DNA of 64,000 nucleotides from Tribonema minus (taxonomy: Eukaryota; Sar; Xanthophyceae; Tribonematales; Tribonemataceae), in assembly GCA_017506865.1 (NCBI GenBank), contig JAFCMP010000005.1:124001-188000 (forward strand), in the 5' to 3' direction. Positions 24,001-34,607 of the stretch are shown piece after piece. Position 1 is the stretch's first letter; each line of letters opens with the position of its first letter. The notes under the pieces are model-generated. The model worked only from the letters and a program-made list of their open reading frames with translations. It was not told where the DNA came from and did not search any database. The translations under genes and the position numbers were made by a program.

Positions 24001-27000
24001 TTTAGTTCACCATTAGGAAGTGATCAATGCCAACCTTAACCCTAACCTTCACCCCGAACCCTTGCCCTAACCTCAATGTGCATAGCCCTGACCTCATCAT
24101 CTACCGGCCTCTGGACCATACAGAGTGTCCCACCTTGCCCGCATCTTCTGCCGAGCATCACCATGACGTCAGTAACCCTCGTGCTTCCAGCACTTAGGGT
24201 TAGATTTAGGATGAGGGTTCGAGTTAGGTTTAGGGATAGGGATAGGGTGAGGGTTGAGGTTTGGGTCAGAGTTGAAGATCAACGCGCAGACTCGTATCCT
24301 GGGGGCGCTTGTGATCGGTCAAGAGGGCCGTGGCAGCGCTCATCATGCCTTGCGCTGAGCATCACCATGACAGCAGTTACCCCTCACGCTTCCAGCACTT
24401 GTGCAGCGTGGTCGACGTGCAGCATAGCAAACTCGAGATCAGCGTCGCGAGGGCACTTGGCAATTACTCAAGGTGGCCGTGGCAGCGCTCGCCACACCTC
24501 TGCGATACAAACTCCAACAAAGGCGGACCGCTTCCTCGCCGGCAAACGGCCTTTTGTCATCATGATCATCATCATGATGACCTCGCGCCTCAAAGTGCTG
24601 CTGCTGACACAAACAATGGCAGGCCGCTTCATCGCCGGCAAGTGGCCTTTTCTCATCATGATGGCCTCACCTCGAAGTGCTGCTCCAGCTCCTCTATCTG
24701 CGTGTCGAGCGTGATGCGCAGCACGTTGATGTCCTCGAGGTTGCGGTTGCGGATCTCCTCGCGCAGCTGCTCGTGCTCCGCGCGCGCCTCTGCATCCCGT
24801 TCAGCCTGCCGACAACGCACGCACGCACGGCAGGCAGGTTCAGACAAGTGGCGCAGTGATTTCTGGCAGTCAATGACGGCTGCATTGGCCTTTGTGGCGA
24901 CCACAGGAAAGTGCAGCCTCAGCGCTCGAACATGTACTGCATCAGGACATTTGTAACGTGCAATTCAGCAGCTGCTTGTGCTCCGCGCGCGCCTCCGCGT
25001 CTCATTCAGCCTGTCGATAATGAACGCGCGGCAGGCAGGGTCAGACAAGTGACGCAGTGAATTCTGGCGGTGAATGACGCACTATGTTGGCAATGCGCTG
25101 CATGGGCAATGTGCCTCAGCGCTCAACGATGTGCTGCATCAGGATATCTTGTGACATGCAGTTCAGCAGCTGCTCGTGCTCCGCGCACGCTCCGCATCTA
25201 GGGCTAGGGTCAGGCGTCACTCATAGGCGATGACTCACTGATGAGCCATGGCGCTCAATGACATGCTACATCATGGTATTTTTGTGACACGCAGTTCAGC
25301 AGCCGCTCTGGTTTGCCGCCCGCCTCAGCCTCTCAGTCACCCTGCTGACACGTCGAGTGGAACCTGGAACAGTGGTACAGCAAGCTGCAGCAGGCCATGC
25401 TGAGCTGCGTGAGCATTTGTGCCGCCCCCCCCCTCCCCCCAGCCCTGACCCTAATCCACTCTGTTGACTGGTGCATCAGTGCTCCACGCCATATGCCGCA
25501 CGCAAGAGGCCTGGGCTGACCTGTTGCTGCTGAGCACTGCAGCTGCAACGGCGGAGCGCCGCTTGCCTCATGCCCGTTCACAGCGGCCACCGCGCGTGGT
25601 GCACTTACTTTGCGCACGAGGCCTGGACGCTGCTGAGTGTTGCCACTGTGATGCGGAGCGTCACCAGCGCTTACCGCGTGTGCGTCCACCGCGGCCACGA
25701 CGTCGAAACGCAGGACTCAGCGTACTGCTGCTGAGCATCGCTGCAACCAAGCCTTTCCGGCGTATCTGCAAAAGGGAGCGTCCCCTACTTCTGCCGAGCA
25801 CTGCTGCTATCGCGCCTTACAGCTACAACCGCGAAGCCAAGTGGCCATCGCTCACCTCATGCGCGTCCACGGCGACTACGACATCGCGCAGCTACAACAT
25901 GCGCAACAGGCTTGGACCATCGCTCGCTCAGCATCGCTGCCACCTGAACACTGCAACTGCAGCGGAGTGTCACTAACCGCTCACCTCTCGCACGTCCACC
26001 GGAGCCACAACGTCACAGCACAGGACTCGCTCTACATCGCTGCTCCTGCAGCTGCTGAGCCATGACGTCGCGCAGCTCTGCCGTCTCGGAGGCGTGGCGC
26101 GCAGCGATCACCGCTCACCTCGCGTGCATCCACCGCACTCTACTGTGTGCCAGGCTTCATGAACATGAGGACTGGACCCCAGGACTGGACCTACTGCTAC
26201 CGAGCAATGCTGCTACCAAGCCCTGCTTCTGTGACAACTGCAAAGCAAAATGTGATTTTGTTCACCTCGCGCGCGTCCACGGCGGCCACGACATTGCACA
26301 GCTCGGTGCACACAAGAAGTGCGCCTACCGCTCATCAGGCACCTCTGCTGAAACATCACAAGTATCATCACGGCCTGAGCACTGCCGCTGTAGTGCGGAG
26401 CGTCACCGCCGCTCACCTCGCGCGCGTCCAACGCGGCCACGACGTCGCGCAGCGCTATGCATACAAGGACTGGGCCTGTCGCTACTGAGCAATGCTGCTG
26501 CCGAGCCTTGCTGCTACTGTGCTGCTGCTGCAGCTGCTGAGTCATGCTGCTACTGAGCAAGTGCTGCAGCTGTGAAGCGGAGCGTCACCACCACCATTCA
26601 CCTCGCGTGCGTCCACGGCGGCCACGACGTCGCGCAGCTCCGCCATCTCGGAGGCGTGGCGCGCGGCGACGCGCGTGCGCTCCTCGCGACAGCCTCCCTC
26701 GCAGGACCCAGCCTACTACTACTGAGCGTTGCTGCTACAAAACATTGCTGCTACCGAGCGCCACTGCAACTGCAGCGGAGGGTCACCACCACACTCACCT
26801 CGCGCGCGTCCACCGCGGCCACGACATCGCGCAGCTACAACATGCGCACCAGGCTTGGACCCGCCGCTCACTCAGTATCGCTGCCAACTGAGCATTGCCA
26901 TTGCAACGTGGACCGTCACCACACTCACCTCGCGTGCGTCCACCGCAGCCACGACGTCGCGTAGCTCTGCCGTCTTGGAGGCATGGCACGCGGCGACGCG

Positions 27001-29956
27001 CGCGTGCTCCTCGCGGAACCCCCCCTCCATCGACACGAGCTCCGCCTCGAAGCGCCGCTCAAGTACTCAGCCTACCGCTGCCGAGCATCGCTGCTATCGC
27101 GCCTTGCTGCTACAACTGTGAAGCAAAACGGGACCACCACTCACCTCGCGCGCGTCCACGACGGCCACCACGTCGCGCAGCTCCGCCGTCTCGGAGGCGT
27201 GCCGCGCGGCAACGCGCGCGCGCTCCTCGCGGAACCCCCCCTCCATCGACACGAGCTCCGCCTCAAAGTGGCGCTCGAGCGACAGGAGGCGCGCGTCCTG
27301 CAGGTCGATGAGGCCGTCCATGCCGTGCAGGTGCGCGCGCAGCGCCGTCTGGTACTGGTCCTCGGCCTCCTCGAGGTCCCTAGGGGGTTGAAGTCGGGGT
27401 TAGGGTTGAAGTTGGGATTAGGGTGTGTGAACAAAAATGTTCGTTGGTCTCGGCGGTGGGGCTGGGTGCGGAGCATATGCGATGGGTTTCGCGAAGGTGC
27501 ACGCGCACCGCCGCACGGTACTCGTCCCTTGTCCTCCTTGAGGTCCCTTAGGGTTAGGGTTAGGGTCACTTTGCCGAGTGCACGTCAGCGCCTCACAAAC
27601 GACTGTCAACACCGCTCAGGACGGCGTCGCTCACCTGTCCAGCATCTGTATGATGGTGTCCTTGCAATCCAGTCTTGCAACTTCACATTTGTATTTATGC
27701 ATTCCGAGCCTCACAGACATCCCGCAACTTTACCAGTCTTGCAACTTCACAATTACATGTAGACTATGCATTACGAGCCTAGTGAACGATGGCAGACATT
27801 ACTCAGCACCATCATCGCTCACCTGTCGAGCATTTGTATAATGGCGTCCTTGGGGTGTCCACGTCTAACAAGTGCACAATTATGTTTACGCACTTCAAGC
27901 TCACCAAGCGACGCTAGACATGCTAGACGCCATTCAGCACCAGCATGGCCTACCTAGGGAGCATCTTTATGATAGCGTCATTGGGTACTTCAAGTACTTG
28001 AAGTACTGGAAGTAGCAAACGACGCTAGACATTGCTCAGCACCATCATTGCTCACCTGTCGAGCATCTGTATGATGGCGTCTTTGCGGTCCACGTCCCGC
28101 TCGTGGTTCTGCGAGAGAATCTCTATGTCGCGCCGCAGGCTCTCCACCTTGGCCAGCCGCATGATCTTGCGCCACTGGTTCTGGATCTTGAGCCTGATTG
28201 CGATACAGAGAACAGTGCGTGACGCGTTACATGCTGCTGTTGTCTCAGGGGAGCGGACACTGGATCTTTAGCCTGATTACATTACAGAGAGCGTTTCACG
28301 GCACATTACGTCGTGTTGTCTGCTAAGGGAGAGGATGGGGGGGGGGGGGGGGGGGGGAGAGGGGTATGGCACTTGTGTCGTCAGCTTGTGTGGCGTGCAG
28401 CCGCGTGAGCGTTCAAACGTGGAACTCGAAGGCTGCCTTCACTATTAAGGACAGCACCGCCAGCGCAAGGACGCACAAGCTGCCTGCTGCCTTTATGGGC
28501 TGTGCGTAACATGTGAAGGCTTGTGATGCAATGCAGAGCTAGTGTGTCGTGCTGCTGCGCACATCTGAGCAGCGCCGCAATGCATGCATACATGCATATG
28601 GTGTCCACAAAGGTGCCGCAGGTCTTTTCGACATATGCTGCATTGGTATATCTGGTGTTGATGAACTTGTTGCATCGGGCTTCGTGACAGATGCAGTTTG
28701 CAGACTTGCAGCACATGTTGAAGGCAGCATGGCAGGCTTCACATGCGATGCGTACCACGGCGTGCGGCAGTAGAGTCACCAACGCTGGATGTCAAGTGTG
28801 ACTACGGAATTCATCCACCAGCTGTCGAACTGGGATCACTCACACAAAACAAAGGGCTTCGGTAGCACAACGCGCCAGGGCTCTAGCGCGCTTGGCAAGG
28901 CAGCGAGATCAGTGAAGTGAAGAACGTTGCTCTGCTACAGTTGCGCACGGATAGGATTAGGGTCAGGGTAAGTGCGATCAGCAGCAACCAGGAATGACCT
29001 CTTGCTACCAGCGAGCAGCTGTCCTGACTGCCGCTAGGATATTTGGATGATGCATCACCAGTTGGTCGCAGTCTAGCTTGGCGCCAAATGATGCCTGAAC
29101 TGCCGCACAAGGGACTGAGTCACGCTTGCTACAGTTGCTCCTGCGGCGGAAGCGGAGAATTGAACAATGTTGAAGAAGTCGCTGACCAGCCACTCAGGGA
29201 TTGTTTTGCAAGGCACAGCATATTGTGAACAGCAATAAACACTGCATGTCGGCAGCGGCAGTCGGCAGCGGCGGCGTCGACTGCACACTGCGGTTTGCTG
29301 CGACGATCGCCAAGGTTGAAACTGCATTAGAGCGGGTTCCCCGGCATTCATGTAGCATTCTGGCACAGAGCAGCACGCGTGGTAGTGCACAATCCTTCGA
29401 CGCTGCATGTACGCGGATCACTTGCTACTTGGTTGATTGCGTGGCGGACTCATGAGTGCTCCCTTGGAGAGTGGGCTGACCCACCGCACCCCTTGCTACA
29501 TCAAGGAGCAAGAAGCAAGTACCTGTTGGTGCGACTGTTTCTTTCCTCCGCCTCCATGCGCCGCTGCAGCTCCATCCTCGCCGCCTGAGCCGCCAGCCTT
29601 GCTGCATCCAGCTCTTGCATCTTGTTGTACTTGGCTTGCAAGTCCCCAAAGTCCTTGCTCTTTCCGTCCTTCTTCTTTACCTGGCTCCTGCCCTTGACCA
29701 CTTTGCCCAGCTGCGCTCCTCCCCGCAATCTTCCAAGCACATGTATCGTGCTGCCCTCTTGCAGCCCGTACTCCTCGAGGCTGACGTCCGGCACCATGCA
29801 CTTGCCCGCGAAGACGAGACAGCAATCGCCATCAGCGGTGGCATGTGGGGCTGTATGTCGCAGCTGCGACCACAGCGCCGTGACATCATCACGTAGGGAT
29901 ATTTTCTTAAGCACAGACGGCTGCCCGTCTGGTGAGTTAACGAAGAGCTGAGTCAT
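21048..29956 (-). CDS. DRC2: DRC2 (CCDC65/FAP250) with N-terminal ubiquitin-like domain
   Basis: Seven exons: 29956-29523, 28193-28056, 27379-27145, 24805-24671, 23373-23288, 22840-22597, 21698-21048. All phases agree, giving 640 residues. Residues 1-80 form a ubiquitin-like domain ending GRLRGG; a basic linker ([15 protein letters not shown]) and a helical stretch follow. From exon 2 on, the protein matches DRC2 throughout: [110 protein letters not shown], and VKQYLAGI...[11 protein letters not shown] near the end. DRC2 is a coiled-coil subunit of the nexin-dynein regulatory complex of motile cilia. An Ala/Gly insert in the last exon is extra. The last acceptor follows a run of about 16 C in gene sense. 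The UbL part is not in the DRC2 proteins I know. Confidence 0.9.
22157..22203 (-). repeat. Interstitial TTAGGG-type array in a DRC2 intron
   Basis: About eight CCCTAA units on the plus strand, some altered, between DRC2 exons 6 and 7. Shorter or degenerate versions occur at 23043-23064, 24035-24080, 24190-24260, 27390-27425, 27548-27566 and 37372-37388. Confidence 0.85.
22368..22640 (-). repeat. Copies of the DRC2 exon-6 end and donor
   Basis: The end of exon 6 (from 22640 down to the donor at 22596) is repeated at about 22475-22535 and 22368-22430. Each copy keeps the cacctgca or cacttgca donor region and the gtcagctcgagcaggcgctg-like block. Unit about 110 bases. Confidence 0.8.
24767..25330 (-). 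repeat. Copies of the DRC2 exon-4 acceptor side
   Basis: The 5' part of exon 4 and its acceptor (about 24767-24810), with the adjoining intron (cagacaagtg-cgcagtga, gcctcagcgctc, catcagga), is repeated upstream in gene sense at about 24968-25145, 25150-25290 and, weakly, 25295-25340. Unit about 175 bases. Confidence 0.75.
25565..27200 (-). repeat. About ten tandem copies of the DRC2 exon-3 end and donor
   Basis: The end of exon 3 (peptide [11 protein letters not shown], donor GTGAGT at 27144) recurs down the following intron. Recognisable copies of tcacctcgcgcgcgtccac and the next 20-70 bases start near 26923, 26793, 26597, 26412, 26260, 26113, 25979, 25851 and 25670, the last decayed. The copies near 26923 and 26597 extend furthest into the exon. 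The DNA between the cores (gagca, then gctgc-rich) is repeated too. Copies further from the exon tend to be more diverged. Confidence 0.9.
27625..28090 (-). repeat. Copies of the DRC2 exon-2 end and donor
   Basis: The end of exon 2 (peptide DAIIQMLD, donor at 28055) is repeated in the next intron at about 27949-27985 (decayed), 27818-27855 and 27630-27665, sharing ctcacctgtcgagcat and tgtatgatggcgtc-like blocks. Confidence 0.85.
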
Positions 29957-30044
29957 GGTTTTCGCTGCACCTTAGCCTAAAACAACTTTAGCCTTGGTCA
30001 AACTTACAGTTACGGCAGTTTCATTCGCAGAACACCTGGAACAC

Positions 30045-33000
30045 ATGAGCATGGAAGCGGAAGCTGGCGACGTTGGTGCCGCCACCAGGGCTGCCTCTGC
30101 TCTGTTAGCACAGCATGTGAGGACGCTGGAAGTGCTGCACGAGGTGCAGAAGGAGAACGCTCGGCTCAGGGCCGAACTCAAAAGGCAGGAGCAGGAAAGC
30201 GCCGCCAAGACGGATGCTGCCGTGGCTGATGCCGTGTCAAGAGCTGTGGCAGAGGCAGTGGCGGAGCCCAACAGCACTGCTGCGTCTCTGCGCAGCTCCT
30301 GTCGCGAGCTAGAGGGCAGGCTGGCGGCGCTGCAGGGAGAGATGGCCAAGCAAGAAGCGGAATCCAGTGAGGTACAGTGATCACGGCGTAAGAAGGAAAT
30401 GTCTGCTGCTTTTGCGTAGACATAGACGTTGCCAGAGCAGATCGCGAGCGCGGTGTGGATGCGCAAATTTTTCTGGTCGTGCTTTTATGCAGCACACAAC
30501 ATCTAATGCCAAGGATGAAGGTGAAATGTGGAGCTGTGAAGCCCTGAGGCTCGTCCGCATGATACCAGTGAATACGCAGGCAGAACGCAGAGACCCGAAT
30601 GGTGAAATGCGGCGGACGCTGAAGAAGAAGTAAACTTCAGCTGTACCGTCGATCTTGCCTGAAGCAGGAGGCACACTGCAGCTGTACTCATCGCCAGCGC
30701 CGCAGCCGTCTGCATGCTTCAATCATCACTGGTGCGGAGTCAGTGCGCGGCCGTGCAACGCCAGTCGCCAGATTCTTGACCACACGGCGACAGAGGGTGT
30801 TGCCGCGGCCAGAGCCCAAACCCGCGGTGCTCTCAACGTCACCAGAAAACCCTGTGCTCAGCAGCGGTGTGCCGCCGCTGCTGCTGACTAACGCAGCAGC
30901 TGTCATCAGCACTTCAATCACGCTGCGTAAGCGCTCAGCATCGTTTCGAATGCGCTGCAGCGACTGGCGGCGGCACGCAGCGAGCGCGCGGACGCGCAGG
31001 CGCAGCTGCAGCGGCTGCTGGCGGCGCACCGCGCGGCGCAGTCGCAGCTGGACGAGGCGGCGAGCGGCGCGGCGCAGCGTGCGGCGGCGCGCGACGCGGA
31101 GGAGGCGGAGCTGCGGCAGGAGCTGCTGCGCGCGCAGAGCGCGGCGAAGCTGGAGGCGGGCAAGGCGGCGCAGGCGGAGAAGCAGCTCGAGGTGCGTGAT
31201 GTTGGAGATTTGAGGTGCGATGGGCAATAAAGCTCGGGGTGCGTGGATTGGGAAGTGAGGTTTGACTGAGCAGCGATGCTGGAGGCGGGCAAGGCAGTGC
31301 AGGTGGCGGAAGCTGCTCGAGGTATGCAAAGTTGAAGTTGAGGCGCGATGAGCAATAAACTTTGAATAGAGCTCCAGTATGTGGATTGAAGTGAGGCGCG
31401 GAAAGCAGCTCGAGGCACGTAAGTTGAAGTTGAGGTCCAGATGAGCAGCTGGAGGCAGCAAAGTTGGCGCAGCGGCAGAAGCGGCTGAAAGAGTTTGATC
31501 ATTTTCTGTGTGCAGAACGCAGGTCAAGGTGCATGAGTTGAAGTTGACATTCCATGAGCGGCGAAGCTGGGCGCTGCCCCGCGTCGGCGCGGCTGCAAAC
31601 GCAGCAGCTCGAGGTGATTGATTTGAAGTTGGTGTTTGCGCGCTGCCACTCGCACATCTACGTGTGTCCGGTGCAAAGCTGCTGCCTCGCGTGAACTAGC
31701 ACTGAGCGCGGAGGACGCCTCAGTTGGTGCGTGTCGCCTGCGGCAGCACCGCGGGGATCGTGAGCGCCATCGTTGCGCCAGTTGGGCAGGACCGGTCCTC
31801 TTTATGTGGCGGACACAGCATGCTGTGCGGCAGACATGGAGCCCCGGCAAGCGGTGCAGTTGTAATACTGGCTCGAGGTCAACGGCGGCAGCATGATGAG
31901 AGGCGCATCATGTGTGCACAGTGCTCATGCGCCCCGCACTAACATGCTACATACACTGTTCAAATCAATATGCAGTTGCAATTTGTAATGCAAAATCGCG
32001 TGTGCCACTGAGCGCGTGCCTGTAGGTGGGCGCAGAGGAGCTGCAGCGGCAGGCGCCCTACGCAAAACGGACGCGCTTGAACCTCAAGCAGAAAGTTACA
32101 TGTGCACTTGCACTTGTGGGGGGGAGAAGCGCCTTACACGGCACCACAATCTTCACTCACCCACAGATGCCCTTTGCACCCCGCCTGCATCTCTCGCCGC
32201 GCTGCCGCCGCCGACGCCTCCTCTCCACTCCGCCGCCGCTGCCGCCGCAGACGAGCGAGCGCGAGCTGCAGCAGGCGCGCGCGTCGCTCGCGGCGGGCGC
32301 GCTCGAACTTCAAGCCCTGCTTGAAGAGAAGCGCGCGCTCGCGCGCCGCGCCGACGCCTCCGCCACCGAGGCGCGCCTAGGGCAGCTGGAGGCGCAGGTG
32401 GGGGAGATGGAGGGGGAATTGGGGGCTGCGCGGGCGCTGCGTGCGGAGTCCGAGAAGGCGCGCCAAGAACTTTCCGCAAAGGTCGCGGCGCAGGAGGCGG
32501 CGTACGCGCTCGTGCGCGACGAGCTCGCGCGGCGCGGCGCGCAGGCGGAGCGCGCCATGGCCAAGGTTAGGCTTACGCATCACTGTTGTGAGTGGAAGTC
32601 TGATTACAGTACTGTCTTGACGTTTCATCTTGAAATTTGGATGCGGCGTACGCGCTGGTGCGCGACGAGCTCGCGCGGCGCGGCGTGCAGGCGGAGCGCG
32701 CCATGGCCAAGGTTAGGGCTAGGAGTGAAGTTAGGATTGGGTAGTTAGATCCACTTGGAACTTGTGTATTGAAGTTTGAATGCAGCGCGTTGCATGACAC
32801 GCTGGAGCGGCGCGGCGCGCAGGCGGAGCGCGCCATGGCTAAGGCAAGGGCTAGGGGTCGATGTTATGAGTGAAAGGGGGTCTGATTGCTCTCTTGAATA
32901 TTCATCTTGAAGTTTGGATGCAGCGCGCGCTGGTCCGCGGCGAGCTCGCGCGGCGCGGCACGCAGGCGGAGCGCGCCATGGCCAAGCTTAGGGCGACGGG

Positions 33001-34281
33001 TGAAGTTAGGACTAAGAAGTTAGATTCGCTTGAACTTGTTGTCGTAATGGTTGAATGCTGCGCGCGGCGCTGCGCGACGGAGGACCGCGCCACGGCTAAG
33101 GTCAGGTCTAGTGGGGGTTCGACGGGCGGGCATGCTGCATTCACTGAAATATTGATCTTGGAGTTGGAATGGTGCGCGTTGCATGACATGCTGGCGCGGC
33201 GCGCCAGGCGGAGCGCAAAATGTATGCTCCTGCTTAGCAAACCCTGCCCCTAGGGCCGACAAGCAGTAATGTAACGTATATGACGTGTTTGCAAAAGGCA
33301 CCAGTCGCTGCACAGTTTTCTTGTGTGGCTCTGCACAAATCCGGCCGATGTGCCCTCTTGGCAACTTCAAGCTGTTGTATCGCGGGGGTTCACTCCTCAC
33401 TGTTCAGAAGAGCTGTTTGCTCCGCAACAGATTAAATTTGAAGAAGCATGATTCTCGCACGCCCTTGCCACACGAGCCTCCAAATGCTGCCCTACGTTCT
33501 GTACACCCTCTCAATTTGAGTCTCAAACCGCGTTTGACCATCCATGCCTATGCTGACGCACAAGCAGTGGCGCAGCGGCAGCTTTTGCCCACGGCGCATC
33601 CTTGAGCATTGACACGCATTTATTACACAGCTCTTACAACAGATTGGAACTGGCAATTGAAGCAGATCCTACAACATATTGCACAAGTGGAGCCACATAA
33701 CCCCTTTTTCTCATGATGCTGCGCAGCTCATGGAGGAGCAGCAGCGCTCGCGCGCGCTCGAGGACGCCGCGGCAAGCGCCGCCGCCGCCGCTGCCGCCGC
33801 CGCCGCCGCCGCGGCGGAGGAGCAGGCGGCGCTGCGCGCGCGCGTCGCTGAACTTCAAGATGAAGTTGCGCGGCTGCGCGGCGAGCTCGCCGGCGGCCCC
33901 ACGCAGTTCGGTCGCTACGTGGACGCGAAGCGCGAGAACCGCGTGCTGCGCGCGCGCGTGGAGGGCCTGGAGGCCGCCGCGATGCGCGCCGGCACGTCTG
34001 GCGGCGGCGGCGGCGGCGGCAGCGCCAAGCAGCGCCTGCTGCTGCAGCGGCAGCAGCAGCAGCAGCGCAAGCACAGTCGCAGCAGCAGCCTGGGCGGAGG
34101 CACGGAGGGCGCGGTGCTGCCGGGAGGGCGGAGATTGTCGGCGCCCGCTGGCCCGGTGTTTGGCGCTGCGGCCGAGCAGGGGGGTAGTGCGGCGGGGACG
34201 CCGCGGTCGCAGGGGGGGGAAGAGAGGGGGGTGGGGAAGATGGTGCTGCCGCACGTCAAGCCAGCCGCCCTCATGTACTGA
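30045..34281 (+). CDS. Coiled-coil protein, head to head with DRC2
   Basis: Four exons, all phase 0: 30045-30371, 30961-31191, 32251-32565, 33727-34281, giving 475 residues. Almost the whole chain up to about residue 360 is heptad-rich coiled coil (LAQHVRTLEVLHEVQKENAR, then AAQAEKQLE, then LVRDELARRGAQAERAMAK). Near the end is a conserved-looking GRYVDAKRENRVLRARVEGL segment, then a Gly/Ser/Gln-rich tail ending HVKPAALMY. I do not recognise the family. Its start is 88 bases from that of DRC2, so the two may be co-expressed and the product could be ciliary; that is inference. The introns after exons 2 and 3 hold copies of the preceding exon ends. A longer frame from a TTG at 29994 is not needed. 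Confidence 0.7.
31150..31620 (+). repeat. Copies of coiled-coil exon-2 end
   Basis: The exon end (aagctggaggcgggcaagg through agcagctcgag, then GT) at 31148-31193 recurs at about 31276-31324, 31391-31412, 31444-31485 and 31560-31615. Several copies keep ctcgag followed by GT or GC. The intron piece aagttgaagttgagg follows most copies. Confidence 0.75.
32490..33225 (+). repeat. Six tandem copies of coiled-coil exon-3 end and donor
   Basis: The exon end (peptide DELARRGAQAERAMAK, donor GTTAGG) at 32490-32570 recurs at about 32639-32715, 32779-32850, 32917-32993, 33053-33112 and 33167-33222. Spacing is about 120-145 bases. The donor GT is kept in the first and fourth extra copies and lost in others (GC or CT). 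Each copy is preceded by a repeated ttgaa-ttggatgcag stretch that could serve as an acceptor. Confidence 0.9.
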
Positions 34282-34607
34282 CGTGGATTTGAGAGAATAG
34301 TGTCTCAGTTTGCGGTTCAGCCTGCTGCGCACAGCGCGAGGCAGCCGATGCGCGCTCGACACAGAATAATACCACAGTAAAGTGACCCCCCTTATGACCC
34401 GTCCTGGAAAAGTTATGAACGTCTTGGAAAATGCAAGAGTCTGGCGTAATTTTCCGAAGTCAAAGCGGGAAAGGAGCTGGAAAGGAGCCGGCTGCTTGAC
34501 GCAGTGCAGTGCAAGGGATACTCCGCACTCACATCATCCGGTCCTATACTGGCCACTTGCAACGATCTCACAACAGCCGACACAGTAGTTCCGCAGTACA
34601 CTACGTC

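Noticed and set aside
26000..27762. Plus-strand frames across the DRC2 introns (for example 26983-27762)
   Set aside because: They are antisense readings of the repeated exon ends of DRC2.
29994..30044. Earlier start for the coiled-coil gene
   Set aside because: It begins with TTG, not ATG; the first ATG in frame is at 30045.
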